Shown here: piece after piece, positions 9,505 to 18,237 of the stretch
Layout of the letters: every line of letters begins with the position of its first letter
How positions within the stretch are numbered: the stretch's first letter is position 1
The notes under the pieces: model-generated
What the model saw: the letters and a program-made list of their open reading frames with translations, nothing else
The model's database searches: none
What the model was told of the DNA's origin: nothing
Origin: Bacillus kexueae
GTDB lineage: Bacteria; Bacillota; Bacilli; Bacillales; Aeribacillaceae
Direction: 5' to 3'
Assembly: GCF_022809095.1 (NCBI RefSeq)
Contig: NZ_JALAZE010000011.1
Span: 26,757 to 90,756, forward strand
DNA length: 64,000 bases
Position numbers and translations under genes: made by a program

Positions 9505-11490
9505 TCATCCTTCCGATTTCAACTCAAGTATGAGATCTCGAAGCTCGGCTGCTCGTTCAAAGTCGAGGGCTTTCGCCGCTTCTTTCATCTCTGCTTCCAT
9601 TTTTTCGATTACTTTCATTCTCTCAGCCTTCGTCATCTTACTTGTATTCGGAACTTTTTCCTCTTGATACGTTTCTTTCTCTTCTGCCGCATACGTCGCT
9701 CGAATCACATCGCGAATTTCTTTCTTAATGGTAGTCGGCTCAATCCCATGCTTTTGGTTATATTCTTCTTGGATGGCTCGACGACGCTTCGTCTCATTGA
9801 TGGCAATTTCCATCGAATTCGTGATTCGATCTGCATACATGATGACATGGCCATTCGCATTCCGTGCAGCTCGACCGATTGTCTGAATCAATGATCGTTC
9901 GGAACGTAAAAATCCTTCTTTATCGGCATCTAGTATCGCGACAAGAGAAACTTCCGGAATATCAAGTCCTTCTCTTAATAAGTTAATCCCGACTAGCACT
10001 TCATGTTTTCCTAGCCGTAAGTCGCGAATAATTTCAATACGCTCTAACGTTTTGATTTCTGAATGCAAATAATTCACTTTAATCCCGATTTCCTTTAAAT
10101 AATCAGTTAAATCCTCTGACATCTTCTTCGTTAACGTTGTGACTAACACACGCTCATCTTTTTTCACCCGTTTTTGAATTTCACTAATTAAATCATCAAT
10201 TTGTCCTTCAATTGGGCGAACATCGATCGTCGGATCTAGCAATCCAGTCGGACGAATAATTTGTTCTACCATTTCCGGCGTTTTTTCAATTTCATACGGT
10301 CCTGGCGTTGCCGATACGTATACAACATTTTTCATATGCTTCTCAAATTCTTCAAATCGAAGCGGACGATTATCTTTAGCTGATGGCAAGCGGAACCCAT
10401 GGTCTACAAGCACTTGTTTTCTCGCTTGGTCACCATTATACATGCCGCGAATTTGCGGTACTGTCACGTGAGACTCATCGATAACAATCAAAAAGTCGTC
10501 ACCAAAATAATCTAATAATGTATATGGAGTTGAACCAGGCGGTCTTAAAGTTAAGTGCAAGGAATAGTTCTCAATCCCTGAGCAAAAGCCCATCTCTCGC
10601 ATCATTTCTAAATCGTAACGAGTTCGTTGCTCTAATCGCTGTGCTTCAAGTAGCTTACCATTCTCTCTTAAATCGGCTAGACGTTCATCAAGTTCTTTTT
10701 CAATTCGTTCAATCGCAAGCTTCATTTTCTCTTCACGCGTAACGAAGTGGGAAGCTGGGAATATTGCTACATGATCTCGTTCTGACATAATTTCTCCCGT
10801 TAACGCATCTACTTCGCGAATGCGATCAATTTCATCACCGAAAAATTCAATGCGAATACAATGCTCATCACGCGAAGCTGGGAAAATTTCGACCACATCG
10901 CCACGAACGCGAAACTTCCCGCGTGAAAAGTCAATATCATTTCGTTCATACTGAACATCGACTAGCTTCCGTAACAGCTCATTGCGTTCTATTTCCATCC
11001 CGACTCGAAGGGACACGACTAAATCGCGGTACTCTTCCGGGGAACCTAAACCGTATATGCAGGATACACTGGCAATGATGATAACATCTTTTCGTTCAAA
11101 TAACGCGGACGTCGCTGAGTGACGCAATTTATCGATTTCATCATTTATGCTTGCATCTTTTTCAATATATGTATCGGTTTGAGGGACATACGCCTCCGGT
11201 TGGTAGTAATCGTAATAGCTGACAAAATACTCGACGGCATTGTTCGGGAAAAATTCTTTGAATTCACTATATAGCTGCCCAGCTAACGTTTTGTTGTGGG
11301 CAATGACTAGGGTAGGTTTATTCACTTCTTTAATGACATTTGAAATCGTAAACGTTTTCCCTGTTCCTGTTGCACCAAGTAATGTTTGGTGCTGCTTTCC
11401 TTTTTTTATTCCTTCTACTAATTTTTGAATCGCTTTCGGCTGGTCTCCTTGCGGCTTATATTTTGAAACTAACTCAAACCGTTCTTTCAC
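9505..11490 (-). CDS. uvrB: UvrABC excinuclease subunit B
   Basis: Helicase-like subunit that verifies damage and receives UvrC, 661 residues. Walker A GATGTGKT lies near residue 40, the beta-hairpin [10 protein letters not shown] near 92-101, DESH as motif II near 338, and helicase motif VI with the QTIGRAAR sequence near 540. The C-terminal UVR motif ([14 protein letters not shown]) is the UvrC/UvrA contact. It leads the uvrBA operon, with a perfect LexA site 70 bases before its start. Confidence 0.99.
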   Translation of the reverse strand: MKERFELVSKYKPQGDQPKAIQKLVEGIKKGKQHQTLLGATGTGKTFTISNVIKEVNKPTLVIAHNKTLAGQLYSEFKEFFPNNAVEYFVSYYDYYQPEAYVPQTDTYIEKDASINDEIDKLRHSATSALFERKDVIIIASVSCIYGLGSPEEYRDLVVSLRVGMEIERNELLRKLVDVQYERNDIDFSRGKFRVRGDVVEIFPASRDEHCIRIEFFGDEIDRIREVDALTGEIMSERDHVAIFPASHFVTREEKMKLAIERIEKELDERLADLRENGKLLEAQRLEQRTRYDLEMMREMGFCSGIENYSLHLTLRPPGSTPYTLLDYFGDDFLIVIDESHVTVPQIRGMYNGDQARKQVLVDHGFRLPSAKDNRPLRFEEFEKHMKNVVYVSATPGPYEIEKTPEMVEQIIRPTGLLDPTIDVRPIEGQIDDLISEIQKRVKKDERVLVTTLTKKMSEDLTDYLKEIGIKVNYLHSEIKTLERIEIIRDLRLGKHEVLVGINLLREGLDIPEVSLVAILDADKEGFLRSERSLIQTIGRAARNANGHVIMYADRITNSMEIAINETKRRRAIQEEYNQKHGIEPTTIKKEIRDVIRATYAAEEKETYQEEKVPNTSKMTKAERMKVIEKMEAEMKEAAKALDFERAAELRDLILELKSEG

Positions 11491-11560
11491 ACCAAAGCCT
11501 CCATTTCCACATAATCGTATTCATATTGTATCACAATCAACTCGAAAATCACCAAAAATA

Positions 11561-11574
11561 CGAACTAAAGTTCG
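11561..11574. promoter_or_regulatory. LexA (DinR) SOS box of uvrBA
   Basis: CGAACTAAAGTTCG is an exact match to the Gram-positive SOS palindrome CGAAC-N4-GTTCG, 71 bases upstream of the uvrB start. uvrBA is LexA-controlled in B. subtilis. A plausible -10 (TACAAT) lies downstream on the minus strand near 11523. Confidence 0.93.
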
Positions 11575-11639
11575 CCTGTTTTTTCGACAACTTCCTATTT
11601 TTGAGTGATGGGCAATTGGCGAACGCATTTTACGTTTTG

Positions 11640-11865
11640 GTTCCTTGCGCCTTGCGTACGATTCTCTCCCTAACCTGTGAAAAGTCGATATCTTTCTGCA
11701 TTGCACACAGTATCTCCTTTATCTCATTGTGAGAGAGTTTCCCGTTCGTGCGACGCTGGACAGTCCCCTCCAGTTTTCCTACTCCCTTCTTGCCCGTCAT
11801 CCAGCGTTCTGCGGGGTTTGCCTAGTTTACTGATCCCGCTGGTGTCAGCGCCTTTTGCTCCTAGG
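11640..11865 (+). repeat. Decayed copy of repeat B between uvrB and csbA
   Basis: Shares ordered blocks with the better copy at 17891-18235: AGTCGATATCT, CAGTATCTCCT, ATCTCA, GGACAGTC and CCTCCA appear in the same order and spacing. Both inverted ends seem lost. No gene is supported between 11491 and 12167. Confidence 0.6.
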
Positions 11866-12034
11866 TAATTGAAATAAAACTATTTCTTTTGACAATACGT
11901 TCTTCTCTATCCATATCCATTTTCATAAAATCAAAACCTGTCATGGGAAAATGAAAAAAGGGGCTGTCTGATAAGTCGCTAAATGGAATGAGGGGAGAAA
12001 AGTAGCTAGAATTTCTTTAATTGGTTTTGAAAGG

Positions 12035-12108
12035 TGGCGGCGACAGACGATCATGGGAGTCCAGGGAGGCTGAGGCCTTCCCTGAGGAAAGCGTCCGCCA
12101 CCGGATGA
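12035..12108. repeat. Nested GC-rich palindrome
   Basis: The outer arms GGTGGCGG and CCGCCACC enclose an inner palindrome (CAGGGAGG/CCTTCCCTG), giving a long two-part hairpin between csbA and the uvrB upstream region. It resembles the GC-rich palindromic intergenic repeats common in Bacillus genomes; only one copy is seen here. Confidence 0.6.
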
Positions 12109-12131
12109 GATTAATCGAATTTAATTTACGA

Positions 12132-12164
12132 TAAAAAAGAGGCTGTACTTTTTGGACAGCCTCC
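12132..12164 (-). terminator. Terminator of csbA
   Basis: Minus strand GAGGCTGT, short loop, ACAGCCTC, then six T, immediately after the csbA stop codon at 12168. Confidence 0.88.
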
Positions 12165-12167
12165 GTT

Positions 12168-12389
12168 TTATTCCCTTTGTTCTCTTTTATTTTTTGCGAC
12201 GATAAATCCTCCTATTAAACTCGCCACATCTAATAGGCCAACATAGATTGAGTCCATATAGCCAGCGTAGTAGGAAGCAATGATTAACGCACCGGTTAAC
12301 GCTGTCGCTACATAATGGTTATACGTTACACGATCAAAAAATAATACTAGTAAAAATGGCATAAAGGCCGCTACAATTAGTTTAAACAT
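12168..12389 (-). CDS. csbA: CsbA-family small membrane protein
   Basis: A 73-residue protein with two or three hydrophobic segments and a charged C-terminal tail (KNKREQRE). It resembles B. subtilis CsbA: hydrophobic start, then DRVTYNHYVA, where B. subtilis has TRVTFNHYVA. csbA also lies just upstream of uvrBA in B. subtilis. Function unknown; there it is SigB-controlled. Here the visible promoter (12427-12455) looks like SigA. Confidence 0.85.
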   Translation of the reverse strand: MFKLIVAAFMPFLLVLFFDRVTYNHYVATALTGALIIASYYAGYMDSIYVGLLDVASLIGGFIVAKNKREQRE

Positions 12390-12426
12390 TTGGTAACCTC
12401 TCTCAGCTATCGCTTATGATAGTTTC

Positions 12427-12455
12427 ATTATAGGGAAAGGGAACCAATCATTCAA
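12427..12455 (-). promoter_or_regulatory. SigA-type promoter of csbA
   Basis: Minus strand TTGAAT (12450-12455), a 17-base spacer, TATAAT (12427-12432), about 38 bases before the csbA start. No GTTT-N12-14-GGGWAW SigB match was found in the same stretch. Confidence 0.7.
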
Positions 12456-12466
12456 CGGATTTAAGA

Positions 12467-13945
12467 CTAGGTTAAAGAATGACGAATATCGTCTGCTTTT
12501 GAAGCTGTTACCCTCATGTTATCTGCAATTTTTTCGTTTTCAATTGTGAGCTGGTCAACAACCGCACTCATTTCTTCTAATGAGGCAGCCGCCTCCTCTA
12601 TTACAGCCGCTAAGGATTCCGTCGAATTTTCCACATGTTGTGACTTTCGTAGAACTTCCGATGATAGAGTTGAAAATTCATCAAATTTAGCTGACATTCG
12701 GATAAATGTTGTCGCTACTTTTTCGAACGATGATGCCGCAATGGTCGAAGCTTGTACGTTTTCTTCTATCCGCTGATGACTAACAAACATTTGTTGAACA
12801 GCTTCTTCATTCTTTCCATTTAACTCTCGTAAGTTTTCGGTAATTCGTTCAGCTGTTTGCCGTGTCATATCTGCTAGCTTTCGAATCTCTTGTGCGACAA
12901 CTGCGAATCCTTTTCCTGACTCTCCTGCTCTTGCCGCTTCAATCGAAGCATTTAAGGCAAGTAAATTTGTCTGCTCCGTAATTTTTTGAATGCTATCAGC
13001 AAAGGAATTCGTTTCCTTCACTTTTGTTGATAACTGTTGAAATGTTTGGTTAAGCGTTTTCATCAAGTCCATTAACTCATTCATTGATTGTTCCAGTCTC
13101 TTCATCTGTGATTCGCCTGCTCGTGCTGACTGCTCTGACTCTTGAACTTCATGCATGAGTTCATTAGAGAACTTCACCAATAACCCCATCGTATCCATCG
13201 TTTCACTTGCATGACGTGCAATATTTTGGATATCATCACTTTGATTTTGACTTCCCGCTGCCATTTCTTGAATGGTTTGGCGAATTTCTAGTTGCGAGTG
13301 CACATTTTGACTGACTTGTGTGTTCACTGTATCAATGTGTCGTAACATCACCTTAACATTCTCTTCTAGCTTTCTCTTTTGCTGCTCTTTATGCTCAGCG
13401 TCAGCTTCAGCCGAAAGCAATAGCTTCTCTACTTGTGTGAACTGACGCTCATTTAAACGAATGATAATGAAAAGAACCATTCCTAATAAAATATATGTCA
13501 AATAAAGAGATGATGCATTATGAATGAGAACGACTGATTCATTCGTAGCAAATGAAATATTGGCAATCATGCCGATAAACCCGAGAGCATAACCGATAAA
13601 AAACAACTTACGATAAAAGTGAATGGCAGTACATAAACCGAGAAGGAAAAAAATCGCAACGGTTGTAACCCTTCCACCGAATAAGAAAATCGAAGAAATC
13701 ATAACTCCGTAGTTGACGACGGTGAAAAGATAGGGAAAAAGTATTTTTCGTTTCAACCATACTTGAGTAACAAAATAAATCACCAACAAACTAATTGTCG
13801 CTAAAAGGTAGAACATAATTTTCGCGCGATCACCTTCCATCAAGGAATGAGCAATCGCAGCCATAAATGCGACGGTAAACGTATAAAGAATAATCGTATT
13901 TTTTTGACTCAAATCTTTTTCTTTCAAAATAGCGATTTCACTCAT
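12467..13945 (-). CDS. Methyl-accepting chemotaxis-type protein with a polytopic membrane N-terminus
   Basis: A 492-residue protein. Residues about 20-165 hold five or six membrane segments with very short loops, so there is no large extracellular sensor domain. A coiled coil follows from about 170 to 200. The C-terminal half is an MCP signalling domain with the conserved hairpin tip ([22 protein letters not shown] split across residues about 325-350). Its usual role is to control CheA; with this topology it may sense a membrane or intracellular state. No HAMP domain is obvious. It stands alone between csbA and the RND exporter gene. Confidence 0.88.
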   Translation of the reverse strand: MSEIAILKEKDLSQKNTIILYTFTVAFMAAIAHSLMEGDRAKIMFYLLATISLLVIYFVTQVWLKRKILFPYLFTVVNYGVMISSIFLFGGRVTTVAIFFLLGLCTAIHFYRKLFFIGYALGFIGMIANISFATNESVVLIHNASSLYLTYILLGMVLFIIIRLNERQFTQVEKLLLSAEADAEHKEQQKRKLEENVKVMLRHIDTVNTQVSQNVHSQLEIRQTIQEMAAGSQNQSDDIQNIARHASETMDTMGLLVKFSNELMHEVQESEQSARAGESQMKRLEQSMNELMDLMKTLNQTFQQLSTKVKETNSFADSIQKITEQTNLLALNASIEAARAGESGKGFAVVAQEIRKLADMTRQTAERITENLRELNGKNEEAVQQMFVSHQRIEENVQASTIAASSFEKVATTFIRMSAKFDEFSTLSSEVLRKSQHVENSTESLAAVIEEAAASLEEMSAVVDQLTIENEKIADNMRVTASKADDIRHSLT

Positions 13946-14030
13946 GTTAACTCCCCTTCAAAAAAAGTGTACATTTTTAATATCGGTTATCTCGTAAAAT
14001 CTTTTACTTTTCAGACAATTTAATCACCAA

Positions 14031-14076
14031 CAAAAAAACCTTTAAGAATGGAGATTTTCCCACATTCTTAAAGGTT
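14031..14076 (-). terminator. Terminator of the RND exporter gene
   Basis: Fourteen-base perfect stem (AACCTTTAAGAATG on both arms as inverted copies) followed by seven T on the minus strand, 24 bases after the stop codon. Confidence 0.92.
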
Positions 14077-14099
14077 CGTTTTTGAACGATTGAACAGTA

Positions 14100-17000
14100 T
14101 TACATATCCAAATCGGACGCTACTTTTCTTCGTTCTTTTTTCACTTGTTTGAAGAAGAATAATTCATACACGACTGGGACGATGATTAGCGTGAGCAACG
14201 TAGATGACGTCAATCCACCAATTACTGTGATGGCAAGCCCTTTTGAAATCAATGTTCCAGAAGAAGTTGTGAGTGCTAACGGAATCAGCGCTGCAATCGT
14301 CGCGAAAGCTGTCATTAAAATCGGACGAAGTCTAGTCTTGCCCGCTTCAATTAAAGCTTCTCTAATCGCCATTCCTTTTTCTTCTCGATTTTGCCCAATT
14401 CGATCCACCAAGACAATTGCATTCGTTGTCACGATACCGATTAACATTAAGAACCCAATCATAACACTTACCGACATCGGTTCATTGGCAATGAATAATC
14501 CAATTAAGGATCCGATTGGTACAAAGATGAGTGATGTTAAAATGATAAACGGAATTCGCGCTTTTCCAAAGGTGATGAGCATGGTAATGTACACAAGTCC
14601 GATTGCAACAAGAATCGCAAGGCCTAGCTGCTGGAATGTCTCAACCGTTTCATCACTACCTCCGCCCCCTTCTAACGAAACACTGTCCGGGAGATCTAAT
14701 TTTTCAACACCTGCAATGACTTCTTGTGTCACCACTTGAATGTTATCTGAGTCAATTTGAGCAGATACTTGGGCGAAAACTTTTCCGTCAAGCTTTTGAA
14801 TCGACGTAAACGTTTCAACCTCCTGTACGTCCGCAACTTCTTTAAGGACAACAGGACCTTGAGTGGAGAAGAGCACCGTTTCTTCCAGTTCTGATAAAGA
14901 CGTTAAGTCTTCGTCATAAGCCAATTGAACTGAACGATCTTCACCGTCCAACGTTAGTGTCCCAACCTCAACCGGCTTTGTTTGATCGGCAACCGTTCCT
15001 AAAATTTGAAAGCCAGATAATCCGTACTGAGCAGACTTTTCCGAATCAATGTCTACGACGATTTGTGTTTGCTTTTCTGAGAAGTTGTTCGTCACATATT
15101 TTAAGTCTTTTTGTTCAAGCATATACGCTTCCACTTTTTTCGAAGCTTCCTGTAAGTCAGCTAATTCTGTGGAATATAAGTTAATATTTACGTTGTTATT
15201 GGAAGGAGGTCCTCCTGATTCAAGTTCTTGAACACCTAATTTGGCATTTGGCGATTCCTCAAATACAATGGCCTCCATGTCTTTTTCAAGCTCAGCGATA
15301 AAATCTCGAACTTCGACGTCTTCATCTAACGTTAAGAAGTAACTCGCTTGATTTTGACGTTTTAAGCCTGTTCGGAAATCGCGACTTCCAACACCCGCCG
15401 TAACTTCTACGATTTCTCCTCGTTCGTCAAACATTTCTTCTAACTGAAGTGACACTTCATTTGTCTTCTCTAAAGAAGTAGATGACGGTAATTCTACGCT
15501 AGCAATCAAAGATTTCTGTTCTTCATTTGGAATAAAGACAAACCCAAGTTGAGGAACAATGGCAAAAGAGCCACCTAACAGCGCAATCGAAAGGATAATG
15601 ACAACAATTTTATGAGATAAGGACCAATCGATCGCTTTTTCATATAACCGCTGCAATCTCGTTTCTTTTTCTTCTTGTGGCACTTTTTTAAATGAAAACT
15701 TGGCTAATATCGGGACAATCGTTATCGATACAATTAAAGACATAAATAAGGCGATGACAACCGTTAAGGCAAATGGTAAGAAAAACTCACCCGTAATTCC
15801 GCCAACGAATCCTAATGGTAAGAAAACAACCATCGTTGTAATCGTTGATGATGTAATAGCCTTTAAAATTTCTTTCGTAGAATCGAGAATGATTTCATCA
15901 TTTATTTTTGACTTTGACTTACGGACCCGCCTAAAAATGTTTTCGATGACAACAATACTGTCATCAACAACACGTCCAACCGCAACAGCCATTCCACCGA
16001 GCGTCATAATGTTTAATGAAATATCTAAACGATATAAGAAGATCGATGCAACGAGCAAGGATAGTGGAATGGAGATAATCGCGATAATGGTTGCCCGTAC
16101 ATTGCGTAAAAACAGTAGTACAGCTACCGATGCGAAAAGGGCACCAAGTAAACCTTCTTTAATTAGCGTTTGAACCGACTTTTCTATTCCCTCTGCTGAA
16201 TCAAATCCAATGGCGTAGTCAACTTCATCCGAGTACGCGTTTAAAACTTCGATAACTTCATTCGCGACTTGAACGGTATTCGCATCTTGCTTTTTCGTAA
16301 TCGCCATCGACAACGACTCTTGTAAATTATAGCGGGTTAGCTCAGGTTGATCCGTTATTTTTTCAATTATCGCAATGTCTTTCAAGCTAATCGGTTGAGC
16401 GTTCCCTTGCGCAAACGTTGATTGTAGCTGTAATTTTTCAAGCTCTTCTATCGCATCCATGCTCTCTTGAACACGAATTGGAATATTTAATTCATCAACC
16501 CCAATGTTTCCTGCTGGAAACGATAAATATTTTTGATTAATTTGTTGTTTAATCTGGTCTAAACTTAAGCCCGCTGCCAGCGCTTTTTCTTTATCAATAG
16601 TAATCTGAAGCAGCTCTTCCTTTAATCCTCCGACCGATACACTATTAATGCCTTCAATTTTATTTAAATCTGGGATGATTTCTTCCTCAATAATGGCCTC
16701 TAAATCCGCATCATCTTTCGCAAAAAGCGAAATATTGTAAATCGGGAATGTACCAAATGAGAAGCGATTCACTTGCGTCTGAACGACTTCAGGAAGGTCA
16801 GCGTCTCCCAAATATTCATTCACTTTTTGCTCTACTTCATCTATATCAGTATTAAAAGGAAACTCTAAGTTGATTATAGCGATGCTTTCAAACGAGGAGC
16901 TTTGCATCGATTTTAGTCCTTCAATGGATTTAAAACGACTTTCAAGCTTTTCTGTCACTTGTTCGTTAATATCTTCTGGTGATGCACCTGGGTAAATAAT

Positions 17001-17147
17001 TTCAACTGAAAGCTGTGGAAATTCAATGTTTGGTAACAAATCGACTTTCAGCTTATTAAATGAATACAATCCTCCTAAAATAAATAGAAATGAAATAATG
17101 AATACTGCTACGGCGTTTTTCAAGCTAAACTTCGTTAAAAAATTCAT
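14100..17147 (-). CDS. swrC: RND-family exporter, SwrC/YerP-like
   Basis: A 1015-residue AcrB/RND-type transporter with 12 membrane segments and two large extracytoplasmic loops. It opens with the typical first helix and a porter domain (PQLSVEIIYPGASPEDINEQ). The TM4 region carries GRVVDDSIVVIENI, with the Asp pair used for proton coupling. In B. subtilis, SwrC (YerP) is needed for swarming and surfactin self-resistance and lies next to the TetR gene yerO; a TetR gene also precedes it here. No membrane-fusion partner gene is adjacent. The symbol is by similarity and context only. Confidence 0.82.
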   Translation of the reverse strand: MNFLTKFSLKNAVAVFIISFLFILGGLYSFNKLKVDLLPNIEFPQLSVEIIYPGASPEDINEQVTEKLESRFKSIEGLKSMQSSSFESIAIINLEFPFNTDIDEVEQKVNEYLGDADLPEVVQTQVNRFSFGTFPIYNISLFAKDDADLEAIIEEEIIPDLNKIEGINSVSVGGLKEELLQITIDKEKALAAGLSLDQIKQQINQKYLSFPAGNIGVDELNIPIRVQESMDAIEELEKLQLQSTFAQGNAQPISLKDIAIIEKITDQPELTRYNLQESLSMAITKKQDANTVQVANEVIEVLNAYSDEVDYAIGFDSAEGIEKSVQTLIKEGLLGALFASVAVLLFLRNVRATIIAIISIPLSLLVASIFLYRLDISLNIMTLGGMAVAVGRVVDDSIVVIENIFRRVRKSKSKINDEIILDSTKEILKAITSSTITTMVVFLPLGFVGGITGEFFLPFALTVVIALFMSLIVSITIVPILAKFSFKKVPQEEKETRLQRLYEKAIDWSLSHKIVVIILSIALLGGSFAIVPQLGFVFIPNEEQKSLIASVELPSSTSLEKTNEVSLQLEEMFDERGEIVEVTAGVGSRDFRTGLKRQNQASYFLTLDEDVEVRDFIAELEKDMEAIVFEESPNAKLGVQELESGGPPSNNNVNINLYSTELADLQEASKKVEAYMLEQKDLKYVTNNFSEKQTQIVVDIDSEKSAQYGLSGFQILGTVADQTKPVEVGTLTLDGEDRSVQLAYDEDLTSLSELEETVLFSTQGPVVLKEVADVQEVETFTSIQKLDGKVFAQVSAQIDSDNIQVVTQEVIAGVEKLDLPDSVSLEGGGGSDETVETFQQLGLAILVAIGLVYITMLITFGKARIPFIILTSLIFVPIGSLIGLFIANEPMSVSVMIGFLMLIGIVTTNAIVLVDRIGQNREEKGMAIREALIEAGKTRLRPILMTAFATIAALIPLALTTSSGTLISKGLAITVIGGLTSSTLLTLIIVPVVYELFFFKQVKKERRKVASDLDM

Positions 17148-17170
17148 TCTTTAGCTCCCCTCAAAAAAAT

Positions 17171-17218
17171 TGACACACGTGTCAGTTTAATTAAAACAGA
17201 ACCCGACACATGTGTCAA
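17171..17218 (-). promoter_or_regulatory. Promoter and two TetR operators of the RND exporter
   Basis: Two near-identical palindromes, TGACACACGTGTCA (17171-17184) and GACACATGTGTC (17205-17216), lie between the TetR and RND genes. The upstream palindrome contains a -35 TTGACA (17213-17218, minus strand); after a 17-base spacer comes TTTAAT (17190-17195). The second palindrome sits about where transcription would begin. A repressor bound to either would block the promoter. Confidence 0.85.
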
Positions 17219-17233
17219 TTAAAAGAGAAGATT

Positions 17234-17782
17234 TTATCGTTTAATTCCTTCGACAAAAATTTTATATAAGTTTTCACTCATTTCTTCCACGGATGCCCCT
17301 TGCCAATTCGGCATTTCAATCGCATAAAAAAATAAGTTTACCATCATATCTTCCGGTATATCTGTCCGTATTAGTTCAAGCTCTTGCCCTCGTCGAATAA
17401 TTTGGACAATAATCATACGAATACGCTCAAATTCTTTGAACATGTCTCTCATGTTTTCTGAAAACACGAACTGCTGACTATGAAAAACGTGTCTAATCTT
17501 GTAATACTTTAAAAAGAGCTGAAGTATTTGCTTCAACTGCGTTAACGGAGCGTCTTCTTTTTCAATTTGCTCCAGTTCCGTAAAAATCGACTGCATAATT
17601 TTTTGCATGTAAACTTTGATTAGTTCTTCTTTGTTTGCATAATACTCATAAATCGTACTCCGAGAAATCGCCAATCGTTCCGAAAGAGCTTTAAAGTGGA
17701 AATGATCATAACCACGCTCTAAGAGCAATTCTTCGGTTGCCTGCATAATTTCCTCTTCACTGAATTTTTTCTTCCGTGTCAT
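17234..17782 (-). CDS. TetR-family repressor
   Basis: A 182-residue protein. Residues 1-55 form the TetR helix-turn-helix, with recognition-region sequence AISRSTIYEYYANKEEL near 33-47. The rest is an all-helical ligand domain typical of the family. It lies upstream of and in the same direction as the RND gene; the two palindromic operators in the gap suggest that it controls that gene, and perhaps itself by read-through. It may be equivalent to B. subtilis YerO. The ligand is unknown. Confidence 0.9.
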   Translation of the reverse strand: MTRKKKFSEEEIMQATEELLLERGYDHFHFKALSERLAISRSTIYEYYANKEELIKVYMQKIMQSIFTELEQIEKEDAPLTQLKQILQLFLKYYKIRHVFHSQQFVFSENMRDMFKEFERIRMIIVQIIRRGQELELIRTDIPEDMMVNLFFYAIEMPNWQGASVEEMSENLYKIFVEGIKR

Positions 17783-17890
17783 GATAATCCCCGTTCTAAA
17801 TTAAATTTAACGATATTCTTTTATCTTAGCACTTTGTTCAAAGGAAAGGAACTAAGGGTACAGTTAATTAGATAAGGCTGTTTTCGTATA

Positions 17891-18235
17891 GATTGTTGTT
17901 TTCTCAGACATTTTTTTAAAATCAATTGTGGACATTGCGCTCCAGACACGTGCTTTCCGCGAGGAGGTGTCTAGTTTCGGCTCCTAGCGTCTAGCGAACG
18001 ATGCTCTCCCTCCCTACGATAAGTCGATATCTGCTCGATTTACTCGCAGTATCTCCTATATCTCAGTACGGGAGAGCCTCTCGTGGCTGGACAGTCGCCT
18101 CCACTTTTCTACGAGCCTCTTCGGCATGCGCATGTGGGGTCTCGTCCTTTCCTCTACATCCCGCAGGAGGCACGTGTCTCCTGCTTCATTACATCGTGTA
18201 AATACGATTCTGAACAATGTACTAAAGCAACAATC
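17891..18235 (+). repeat. Repeat B, best copy, with inverted termini
   Basis: About 345 bp bounded by GATTGTTGTTTT (left) and AAAGCAACAATC (right), a near-perfect inverted pair. The left side continues CAGACATTTTT...ATTGCGCTCCAGACAC, which recurs at 27665-27760. The interior blocks recur at 11.6 kb and 40 kb. The right end abuts the recQ stop codon at 18238. It encodes nothing convincing and looks like a non-autonomous mobile repeat. Confidence 0.75.
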
Positions 18236-18237
18236 CT

